From contig CM036199.1 in assembly GCA_020631735.1 (NCBI GenBank), positions 15,902,834 to 15,966,833 on the forward strand: a stretch of 64,000 nt of DNA. Reading direction: 5' to 3'. Shown piece after piece: positions 45,251 through 56,700 of this stretch. Below the pieces are notes generated by a model. It was given only the letters and a program-made list of their open reading frames with translations. It was not told where the DNA came from and made no database searches. The first letter of the stretch is position 1. Every line of letters begins with the position of its first letter. A program made the translations under genes and the position numbers. This DNA is from Saccharum officinarum. Its lineage: Eukaryota > Streptophyta > Magnoliopsida > Poales > Poaceae.

Positions 45251-46244
45251 TAACCCATTGTAGAGTGCAGATCCGGTTGTGCTTTCCTGGAGCTCGGCCA
45301 CCATGGAGGAGCTTGTCGCCAGCGAGGCCACACCTCCGGCATGTAGTTCGTCGTCGAGACACCCGACCATGGAGGATTTCATAGCCGAGAAACACCTCAC
45401 CATAGAGGTGTCCATTTAGATCCACTTTGCCGCTATGGAGGCAAGGTAGGGAGCGCGAGCGGGTGCAGCGGCGAGGGAAGAACAAGGACAGGCACGGGTG
45501 GACGGGGCCATGAGGGAGGAAAGCAAACAGTGAGGGAGTAAGACGGTCAACGGCGTCGGGGAGACAAGCAGGCGCATCGGGGCCACAAGCAGCCGCATCA
45601 TTGTCAGGGAAGCAAGAAACCGCGTGAGGAAGACGAGCAACGGCGTGGGAGAGAAAGATGAAGACTATTGGGCCGTTGACAGGCTGTATAGATTATGGTC
45701 CAGTTAAAAAGTGTCTGACACGAAAGAAACAGGGCGGACGCGTGTAGGAGCATTTCCGTAATAAATATTTACAAAACCTTAGATAAGGGTTATTTTCTCA
45801 AAGGGTCCAACATACCACTATAAGTGGTGGAGCTTGAGCTAAAATGAAAGGGACCAAGCACAAAATGGCAATGGATTATCAAGCAAAACTGTGATTACTT
45901 TTTGAGTCTACCAACCTCATAAAGTCACAAGGCACAAGACTAATGGTGAATCACTTGAGACAGAGGGACCATGGCACATATTCACCTACACTACCGTCCA
46001 TGCCGACGATTGCGATTAAAGTTTACGAAGGGACAAGTGGACGAGATGAAAATTCAAAAGGTGCTTTTCTAACACAAGTTGATCTGCAATTCACCCGTAC
46101 TTTAACTCTTGTTCTAGAAGACTAGAACTGAGGATTAGAGCCTTTTTTTAAAAAAATCGACACTGATACAAAAGAGCTGATGGGCATACTTTTATGGTAT
46201 CCTAATGCCATCCATGCCATTACCTACGAAATCAGCTTAACTAT
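45251..46244. other. Intergenic, no gene seen
   Basis: Short ORFs on the minus strand (45243-45640) have no domains. A CCATGGAGGA/ACCATGGAGGATT duplication near 45300-45380 hints at more repeat-derived sequence. Nothing else recognised. Confidence 0.45.
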
Positions 46245-46252
46245 GGTGCATT

Positions 46253-46770
46253 TAAGGCTGGACGAAAAACTCGAAGCTCGTTAGCTCGCTCGGCTCGTGG
46301 CTGGCTCGGCTCAGCTCGGCACGGCTCGTTATGATAACGAGCCGAGCCGAGCCAGGATTTTAGCTCGTTAGCTATAACGAGCCAACTCGAGCTGGCTCGT
46401 GAGCCGCTCGTGAGCTAAACGTGCCATAGTTTTAGGGAAAAAGTCATCATAACTTATATTAGTTTTGTATTACTTCATGTCTTGCACTTCACAAATAGAT
46501 GATATGTTAGCTCATATAAATATTTTATTCGATTTAAGGTTATTGAATATATTATTTTTATATTGTTAATATTTTTAAGCTTTAGATAAATGCAAATATT
46601 ATATTTTGTGTATTTTTTATACCTGGCTCGCGAGCCTAACGAGCCAGCTCGAGCTCATAACGAGCCGAGCCGAGCTGGCTTTCTGGCTCGTTAAGATAAC
46701 GAGCCGAGCCGTTATCCTAACGAGCCAGAACGAGCCGAGCCGAGCCAGCTCAGCTCGTTATCCAGCCTTA
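46253..46770. mobile_element. Non-autonomous hAT element
   Basis: 518 bp with terminal inverted repeats TAAGGCTGGA and TCCAGCCTTA and a perfect 8-bp TSD, GGTGCATT, at 46245-46252 and 46771-46778. Eight bases is the hAT signature. Both subterminal regions (46270-46430 and 46620-46760) are packed with AACGAGCC, CGAGCCGAGC and GGCTCG on both strands; the middle is AT-rich. No transposase. Confidence 0.9.
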
Positions 46771-46778
46771 GGTGCATT

Positions 46779-47791
46779 CAAGCATTTTGTAGAAATTCTC
46801 CAAACAACACATGTTGTTCCGTGAATGGGAGAATCCTTACCAAACGGTTTTGGGATTCAGAATCAGAACCAAAAAAATATATATTTCAGTTTCTTCAAAT
46901 CCAAAAAACTGAAAAAAGCCTAGTTTCACGAGAATTCAGGAACATTTTATAGAACTGAGAGCTGCCAAACGGGGCTCTATAGCAAATATAAACCTCCATT
47001 TGTTTTTATAAGGAGCATCATTTCTTTTATAAGGAGCACAAGCATTTTTGGATTCAGAGTTCATAATCGTCAGCTATGAATCAGAAGTCATATCTTGGAT
47101 CCGTATTTGAAAGCACTCTCTTATATTTATGACTTGTTGCTAGAAACATTATATTATATTATAAGAGAAAATTATAGATCAAAGCATACCAGGTCAAATC
47201 ACACCTGATATTTTGAATTGGAGGGAGCACAATGCTCGTGGACCTGGTTGCCTCTAGTCTTAGCTTAACTCGGTACGAGTTCAGAAAGCAAATCCTGGGA
47301 TTACAACTATAAGCTTGCTTTCTTTGAAAAAATGTTTTTTCTTATATATTTTTTAATCTTTGCCTGTCAAAGCTATAAATGTCTGAAAAAAAACCCTGGT
47401 ACAGACACATAATTGTAAAAAAGAAAAAAAAAACTACAGATAGGCCTCCCCCCTACTACAAATTTACAACAGTACACGAACACCTGCAGCTCACGGAAGT
47501 AAAATGTTTTCTTGTTAGACTTGAGCGTACAAAAATGGAGCGCTTCTGAATTGTTCCATTTGCTTGTGTGAAATAACATATCTAGTGTACACGATGACCA
47601 TCTTACTCGCTGGTATCTTTGCCGGAAGCAAGTTGGCAAGCTTACCAAGAGTTATCTGATGAGCAATTGTTTGTAAACTAGGCGAGTGTGCCAAGAGTTC
47701 CAGAGCAAAAGCCACAGTGCATTGATTCACCTATTTCTGGAACCTGGAGCTGCAACAGGAGCTACTCAATTGCAGCAATCAGAAAGCAACA
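46779..47791. other. Region 3' of the ERGIC3-like gene
   Basis: AT-rich. The part next to 47791 is presumably the 3' UTR, reading on the minus strand. No other gene supported. Confidence 0.5.
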
Positions 47792-50700
47792 TCAGTTGAA
47801 TTTGCCGATTTCCATCTTCTTCTTGATTGCTCTTTGACTGTGGTATACAAATGAATCTATGATTCCAGAGACGGCGAATACACCTGCACATCAAGAAAAA
47901 TAATTCTCAGGTAATAGGTGCAACTGCTCCAACGATAAGACTTGGTTTAATGCTCGAAATTCCTACTTTAGATACCTTGAATACATAACTAAACCAGGAA
48001 TAGTCTAAATCAGTCAACAACCAGAGAGAACAATCAGCAACCACAGTTGCAGTTAACTTCAGCTCTCACTGATGGTCTACCAGCTTTACCTCTACCATTG
48101 GTTATATTTTACACAGAAACACAGCTTTTACGTTGTTCATGGTCAAGCTGGCAAAGGGGGCAAACACCCATGTTCAACAGGTCAAATGTTCAACTGAATT
48201 ACAAGTGTGTTCAACAAATATACTTATTGTAAACAGAAAAGGTGCACGACAGAGAGAATAGTTAGCATAAACAAAAATGGACAGATGGAAACATTACCTC
48301 CAACAATAGCGCAAACATTAGTTAAAAAGTGTAAAAATGACACATGTTGTTCCGTGAATGTGACCTGTAAAAGCCATTGATGAAAAATTACACTCGTGTA
48401 CTGCAAAACGCATGTCAAGCAACTACAAATACAATGATTTCCAGCAAATCCAAATTTTACCATTACTGAAGGAGAATAAGCAAATCTCACATAAAAAACA
48501 AAAGCAAATGAGTAAAGTAGGTTACCCTTACATTATCTATCTTCAATACAAGTATCAAATGTAAAGTACATCGAGATGGTACCTTGATTGGAGAAAGGTC
48601 ATAAAAGAAGAACACGCCAGGAAGAGCCTGCATCCGACCACCCTCACCACTTCTAAAATGTTCCGTTACAGAGAACTGTGGCAATGAATTACAGCATCTT
48701 AGAGAATGCTTAAAATCACAATTGATACCGATATGTGCATCAGCAGCATGGTGTTTGGCTGTTTGCCCACAAAAAGAAAAAAGAAAGAAAGAAATTACCT
48801 GATTAGATAGAATAATGTGTTCATTTATGTCAGTGTAGACTGTAGGAACAACCTGAAAGACCAGAGAAAAGAATAGTTTCAGGTATTTTGAATTAAGTCA
48901 TTGGTGTAACAGTAAGTATAAGAATATATAGAAAACAAGGAAAAAAAACAGGAGCAATTTAACTAGAAAGACAACATATCGTTTGATACTTCTTTTAATT
49001 AGGTCTCAAAGGATAGGACAAACCTTGATGAAGTATTGATACATTCCATATGATGAATGCTGCACCCAATTTGCCCTGCATGTTTAACAAGTAAAGAATC
49101 TTAGATTCTCACTAGTAACAAACCCAGAAAACAAATATATGAAATAAAAATAACATTACAGGAACAGGAAACTACCCATCAAGTGGATTAACAACACCAG
49201 GAAAGTATTCTCCAAAACTTAGTCTGTTTATCTTATGGCTGACCTGGCATTGTAAAGAATAAAATGGTTAATGTTAATGCAATAATGCTAGTGAGAAAAT
49301 GACAAATCTTCCTGTCAGTATGCACAGCTATAAAAATCATTTTCAGATTTGCTCAAGTATGATTACATTGAAGCTGTCCTTCTGGAACGGAAGCAAGTCA
49401 TGGACATGCACATTTGACTGCTGGAAACTTTTCCCTGGAGCAAAATGGAAATTCCCAGCAACCTTATTAACTTCAATGAAGCCATAAATATTGCATCCTT
49501 CGCCTTCTTCATCCTTTATACTTTGAAGAAAGCCCTCCCTTTTGCACTACATAACACCACACATCAGACATAATAATTGTCTTGAAGGTAAAGGGGACAT
49601 TGACTACATAAAGTAATATTTTCTTTTTGGTAGTTACAACAGATGTTCTTTTTTGGTAAATACATCAGATGGTTCTACCTGGTCAAGCAAATCTGGATTT
49701 GATACACCCCAACCTTTTTTCCTATAGGCTTCGCGAACATCTTCACATGAGTTACAACATTGACCATCAGACTACATCGAATAAGGAAAGATGTTAGCCC
49801 AAAAATTCATAACAAAACAGCTGATAAAAACTATATATCTGTAGGAGTATTATACAAGGACAACAGGTTCTAAAGCAATCATGTAATTTCTTGCACAGTA
49901 AGAAAAAATGAAGACGTGTTAACAGAAAGATGTATGCTAAAGAAACTAAAAATGGCCTGACTCACACAGATATATTTGATAGCCCCGTAAGGCCTGATTT
50001 TTGCTCTGTAGTTCATAGGTGTATACAGGACTCAAATTAGGGGTGTTATTGAAAACTTCACTGAAAAGAGTTTAACATGGCCCAGCTATTGACATGAGCT
50101 GACATGCATGTATTATGAACTTATGATGTCATCTTTCACAAGAGCTAGAACTAATGAAAATGTTAATTTAAAGAAAGACAACCTTACTGAGACCTGGCCA
50201 AAAGCGAACAGTAGACTAATAAAATCACAATTCAGCTGGGGATCAAAGTGAATGCGGGTGATACTATGCTTTCAGCTGACCAAGTTTTTTATAAGGTACA
50301 TAGCATGGCTGGGGAAGGGGATATCATTAATAAGGAGGCAAATGTCACTAGGAAAAATGGCAGAGTCAGCAGATGGTCTCCAAGGATGCCAGAGATAATC
50401 AAAATAAATATTGATGATCCTTTTCTTGCCAATCAGAAGAAGGGCAGTTGGGGTTTTATTGCTCGTGATCATGAAGGCTCTGTTGGAGTATGTGTGTTGG
50501 CCCATGTGGCTAGGCCCATGAGGCCCATGTATGCTACACTATATAGCTACCCTTCTAGGGTTAGCCTAATCAAGAAACTCTCCTATTTCCAACATGGTAC
50601 CAGAGCCTTCTCTTTCCTCCTTCCTCTCCCCAGCCGCCGGCTGACCCCAGCAGCAGGGGCGCCGCCGCCTGCCACCTCTTCCCAGCCGGCCATGGCTGAA

Positions 50701-53700
50701 CCCCCTCCTCCCTCCTTCTTCCTTCACTCCCCCCCCTCTCCCACCCCACCACCTGGGACCAGATCGCGGCCTCTCCTCCTCTGCCGCGCCCCACCATCTC
50801 CCTTCCTGCTGCTGCCGCCGGCGGGTTCCCTGCTGGAGCCGCAGCCCTTCCTGGCGCCGCTGGCCAGGGGGGCGCCCTTCCTGGCGCCGCCGGCTAGGGG
50901 GCCGCCCTCCCTGGCGCCGCCGGCCAGGGGGGCGAGCAGGTTTCCCCCACTGCTGGAGCCGCCGAGCCCTCTGGCACCCGCACCTCCCTCCCCTGGACCG
51001 CAGAGCAGCCTGGCACCGGCGCCCCTCTCCACTGGATGCGGTCTGCAGCTCATCTTCTCTCTGCTGGGGGCTGGGGCGCACCTGGAGGGCAGACCCCCGC
51101 CCTCGCCCTCGCAGCCGATGGTGCTCCAGCGGCAGCAGCCCACCCGATCCACCCGGCTGATGCCACTGACGCCGTCGACCCGGCTCTTCCTGGCGATGCT
51201 ACCGCTGCTCTTCCTGGAGACGCCACCGCTGCTGCTGCTGCAGCCGGTCTGCTGCTCCCCGGGGGCGATGGAACGGCCTACAACCCACTCCAGCCCATCT
51301 CCACCCTCGCCGCCGCCCTCGCTTCCGCACGTGCCGCGGCCGCCGCCGGTCAGGAGCGGGTCCGTGCGGCTGCCCTTCTGTGGCAACGGGAGCGGGACGC
51401 CGCCGACACTCTGGCCCGCCAGATCGCCGAGGCGGAGCACCTCCTCGCCCAGGATGGGGGGGCACCTCTTCCGGCTCGACGGGACACCTCGCCTCCACCA
51501 CCACGGCTCTCCGTCACGACCCGGCCGACCCCCTCGTCTCGCAGCTCCACTACCAGGCCGGCGGTGTCCAGAACATCCGGCTTCTCGTCCCGGTCGTTCT
51601 CGACCCCGAGTCGCCCTCGTACGCTCGGTGGAGGGATCTGGTGGTCCTCACTCTTCGCCGCTACGCCCTCGACGACCACGTCCTCGACGAGCCTACGCCC
51701 CTGATCCAGACTCCGTCGTGGCTGCGTCTGGACAGCATCGTGCTTTCCTGGATCCTCGGCACGATCTCTGCCGACCTCCACGACCTCGTTCGCACCTCCA
51801 CTTCGGCTCGCCAGGCGTGGCTGGCACTCGAGGGTCAGTTTCTGGGCAATGCTGAGGCCCGTGCTCTCCGCCTCGACGCGAGCTTCCGGACCTTCGTCCA
51901 GGGGGATCTCGCCGTTGGCGAGTTCTGCCGGAAGATGAAGACCATGGCGGACTCTCTCGGCGACCTGGGCTGGCCCGTGGAGGATCGCATCCTCGTCCTC
52001 AACGTCCTCCGCGGGCTCAGCGACCGCTACGCCCACCTCCGGACGTGGATCACCCGTCAGCGGCCCTTCCCCACCTTCCTACAGGTCCGCGACGACCTCG
52101 TCATGGAGGAGCTCACTCAGGGCCTCCAACCGGGGTCTGCCACCACTCCGGGGTCCTCGTCCTCCTCGACCGCTCTGGCTGCTTCCTCGCCGCGTCAGCC
52201 TGCCACACCTCGCCCGTCTGCTCCACCACCGTCGTCTCTTCTTGGTCCTCCTCCCTCCGGGCCCAGTGGAGGTGGGGGGCTGTGGTGGTCGTCGTCGACG
52301 TGGTGGGGGCGGTGGGGGTCGTGGGGGAGGCCGTGGTGGGGCCACTCCTCCTGCTGCTCCACCTGCTCCACCGGGGGGGCATCGTGGCCCTCGTTTCACA
52401 ACCCGTGGTCAGGGCGCATTTCCATGTGGCCCTACCACGCTCCCGGGGGTGAGACGCGCCCACCGGTGGCCATGTTTACTACTCCTCCCACCTCCGGCTC
52501 CGCTCCTCCGTCGTGGGCTGCTGTTCCCGGGTCTGCCGGCTGGGACCAGGCAGCCTTGGCACAGTCGTTCAGCACCTTGGGTTTGACACCCCCGGTCGGA
52601 CCTGAGTGGATTGTCGACTCGGGTGCCACCTACCACACCACCCCCAACTCTGGTATACTTTCTTCCGTCCATTCTCCTTCTTCTCAACCCTCGTCCATTA
52701 TGGCCGCAAATGGTTCTTGTCTTCCTGTTACCTCTGTGGGTACCGCCGGTGCTCATGGGTCCTTTCGTTTTCCCGATGTTCTTGTTGCTCCCTCTATGGT
52801 TCACAACCTTCTTTCTATTCGTCGTTTTACAGCTGACAATTCGTGTTCTGTGGAGTTTGACTCTTGTGGTCTTACTGTGAAGGATTTGGCTACCCGGCGT
52901 CCTCTGCTCCGATGTGATAGCACGGGCCCCCTTTACACTCTCCGCTTCCCGGCATCTGCCTCGCCATCTTCGCTTTTGTCAGCTGCCTTCGCCACCACCT
53001 CTTCTACTACTTGGCACCGGCGCCTCGGCCACCCTGGACGTGATGCCCTGATGCAGCTTAGTCATAGCTCAGACATTCGTTGTACTCGAGCTCATGATGA
53101 GCAGTTGTGTCATGCGTGTCAAATGGGCCGTCATGTTCGTCTTCCTTTTTCTAGTTCTTCACATGCGGCTCGCATTTTTGATCTTGTACATTGCGACCTA
53201 TGGACGTCTCCTGTACTCAGCATTTCTGGCTATAAGTACTATCTGGTGGTGGTTGATGATTTTTCTCACTATTCGTGGACGTTTCCCTTACGTGCCAAGT
53301 CTGAGACATTCCCTGCGCTTCATCATTTTTTCGCCTGGGTTTCCACTCAGTTCGGCCTCACCATCAAGGCCGTCCAGTGTGACAATGGCCGTGAGTTCGA
53401 TAACTCCGCCTCTCGGGCTTTCTTTCTCTCTCGCGGTGTCCAGTTGCGCATGTCTTGTCCGTATACCTCCTCTCAGAACGGCAAGGCGGAGCGCATGATT
53501 CGCACTACCAATGACATCGTGCGTACCCTTCTTCTTCAGGCCTCTCTTCCCGCCCACTTCTGGGCCGAGAGCCTGCACACCTCCACCTATCTTCTCAATC
53601 GCCTTCCTTCCGCTGCTTGCCCGGCTCTGACGCCACACCACGCTCTTTTCGGTACCCCTTCGAGGTATGACCACCTTCGAGTCTTCGGGTGTGCGTGTTA

Positions 53701-56700
53701 CCCTAACACCACAGCCACTGCTCCCCACAAGCTGGCTCCCCAATCCACTCTCTGTGTCTTCCTCGGATACTCCCCGGACCACAAGGGGTACCGCTGCTAC
53801 GACCTCACCTCTCGTCGGGTCCTCATCTCACGCCATGTGGTATTCGACGAGTCTGTCTTCCCCTTTTCCACCACCGCCACCCCTTCCCCTTCCCCCCTTG
53901 ACCTCACCTCCTCTTTTCCCACTGATGCGGTGGTCGAGCCACCTTTGTCGTAGTTTCCTGCAGGTCCTACGGCCCCGTGCCCCAGCTCGCCGTCGACCGG
54001 TGCTCCCCCCGACCCTGCTCCTCGCTCGAGCACCGAGAGTCCCCGGCCGCCCTCACCGACTCCGCCTGCGTGCTTTGCCCGGCCGATTCGCGTGTACCGG
54101 CGCCGGGCGCGACCTGTTGCGGCCTCTTCGCCGCCGCCGCCGGTGGTCCCTCCGTCGCCGGTGTCTCCACCGGAGCTGTCCTCTCCGCCGGGTACACCGG
54201 GGCCGTCTCCGCCGCCCCACACTGCTCGTGTGGCGCCCCCGGTGTATCACCCGCCGCTTCTTCACCGCCACCCGCGTCATGTTCACCCTATGGTGACACG
54301 ACACGCGGCCGGGACCCTGCCGTCCCCGGCTCTCGCGGCGATGCCCGCGGATTCGCCGGTCTCTCCAGTACCCCCTTCCGTCCGCGAGGCCCTGTTGGAC
54401 CCTCACTGGCGCCATGCGATGGAAGAGGAGTACGCGGCTCTCCTCGCCAACCGGACCTGGGATCTGGTGCCCCGTCCACCTGGCTCCAATGTCGTCACCG
54501 GCAAGTGGATCTGGACTCACAAGCGCCGGGCTGACGGCACTCTCGAGCGGTACAAGGCTCGTTGGGTTCTCAGGGGCTTCACTCAGCGGCCTGGTGTTGA
54601 TTATGATGAGACATTCAGTCCAGTGGTGAAGCCGGCTACAGTGCGCACGGTGCTCTCACTTGCCCTCACTCACTCCTGGCCCGTGCATCAGCTGGATGTC
54701 AAGAATGCCTTCCTGCATGGTCTACTCACTGAGACAGTTTACTGCAGTCAGCCGGTCGGATTTGTTGACTCCTCGCGTCCTGACATGGTCTGCAGGCTCA
54801 ACAGATCTCTCTACGGCCTCAAGCAGGCTCCCAGGGTATGAAACCATCGCTTTGCTGCCTTTCTGCGCTCACTGGGATTTGTGGAGGCAAAGTCCGACAC
54901 GTCGCTATTCATCTTCCACCATGGAGCTGAGACTGCGTATCTACTGCTCTATGTTGATGATATTGTCCTCACCGCCTCCAGTGAGTTACTCCTTCGCCGG
55001 ATTATCAACTCTCTCCAGCAGGAGTTTGCGATGAAGGATTTGGGTGTGCTACATCACTTCCTTGGGGTCACTGTTGCGCCTCACCCTGCTGGACTTCTCC
55101 TTCACCAGCGGCAGTACACTCTTGACATCCTTGAGCGCGCCGGGATGACAGACTGCAACCCCTGCTCCACTCCTGTTGACACCCAGGGCAAGCTGTCTGA
55201 GGCTGAGGGGCACCCGGTGTCTGATCCCACCGCGTACCGGAGTCTGATTGGGGCTCTCCAGTACCTCACCTTTACTCGCCCAGACATCACGTATGCGGTT
55301 CAGCAGCTGTGCCTCCATATGCATGATCCGCGGGAGCCCCACCTCGTTGCCCTTAAGCGGCTCCTCCGCTACCTACGGGGTACTGTGGACTACGGCCTCC
55401 TCCTTCACCGGCAGTCCTCCTCCACTGAGATGGTTGTCTACATTGACGCTGACTGGGCCGGCTGTCCGGACACTCGGCGTTCCACCTCCGGCTACGCTGT
55501 CTTCTTGGGCGGCAACCTGGTGTCCTGGTCGTCCAAGCGGCAGCCGGTGGCCTCCCGCTCCAGTGCTGAGGCGGAGTACCGCGCCGTGGCCAACGGCGTG
55601 GCCGAGGCTTCTTGGCTCCGACAGCTCCTGGCCGAGCTCCATAACCCTCTTCTTCGGAGCACGCTTGTCTACTGCGACAACGTCAGTGCAGTCTACCTCT
55701 CCACCAACCCCGTACAGCACCAGCGGACCAAGCATGTGGAGATTGATCTTCACTTCGTCCGTGACCGGGTGGCCATCGGCGAGGTGCGCGTCCTACATGT
55801 ACCTACGACGTCCCAGTTCGCCGACATCTTCACCAAGGGCCTCCCGTCGACGACCTTCGCCGCCTTTCGCTCCAGCCTCAACATCACCCGTGGCTAGTTG
55901 AGTCTGTGGGGGGGCTCATGTGTATTTTCTTTTCCTGGTGTACAGTCTGAATCCGCTGCGTCGGTAGTTCAGACTGCGGGGGAGTGTTGGAGTATGTGTG
56001 TTGGCCCATGTGGCTAGGCCCATGAGGCCCATGTACGCTACACTATATAGCTACCCTTCTAGGGTTAGCCTAATCAAGAAACTCTCCTATTTCCAACAGG
56101 CTCAGCGGGGTCATGGCTGGCGCTGGATCAATAGATATTGTACATGATGCCCAGTGTGCGGAGATGGTGGCTTGGAGGATGGCTCTGGAGGCAGCATCAG
56201 TTAATGGTATCATGAGGATCATCATTGAAACAGATTGTTCTTGCCTTGTCAGTGCCCTGAAGTCCACAACTTTTGATCAAGCCCCTGCCGGTGTCTGGTT
56301 TATGGACACTAGAATTTTTATGAGTCTCAATTTCATATTTGCTGATGTGGTGTTTGTACCCCGTCATTGTAATTGGTGTGCTCATGAGATGACACACCAG
56401 TATCTGTACAGGGACCCAGGTGAGCATGTTTGGCTAGACCCCCTCTCGAACTTTGTAACAGCACTTGCACTACGTGGTTTGATGGATCAGTGGTGATTGA
56501 TCAATAGACAAAGGAGGTGAATTTAAAAAAAACGATTCGTGAAGTCTAAAGTAGTCTATGCGACACAAAAGGTAGCAATACAATTGCGTATTTTGTGGGC
56601 CAGGGACAGATATTATCTCACAAGAGATAGAAGCATACTTCTTGTGCACCATAACAAGAGCCACAATAGGTTTCATTGTGTTCAAGCCTTCCACCATGAT

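Larger units (their letters stand above)
50481..56098 (+). mobile_element. Element C: Ale-like Ty1/copia retrotransposon
   Basis: 5618 bp with short 114-bp LTRs (50481-50594 and 55985-56098; one T/C difference), TSD GGCTC, tRNA-Met PBS and a polypurine tract. The LTR contains a TATATA at 50540-50545. Gag and pol are nearly complete. Copia order, short LTRs and a UBN2 gag fit the Ale/Retrofit lineage. It sits in the ERGIC3 intron in antisense orientation to that gene. Confidence 0.95.
50230..56496 (+). pseudogene. LINE RNase H (RVT_3) fragment in an ERGIC3 intron, split by element C
   Basis: From 50248 the plus strand encodes [20 protein letters not shown] ... [13 protein letters not shown], the start of a plant LINE-type RNase H. 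It resumes at 56104 with [34 protein letters not shown], and ends [16 protein letters not shown] ... MDQW with TGA at 56494-56496. The two halves are separated exactly by element C and its TSD. One base is missing from a G run at the join, so the frame is broken apart from the insertion. RT and endonuclease are absent, so it is a 5'-truncated LINE tail or exonised remnant. Confidence 0.82.
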
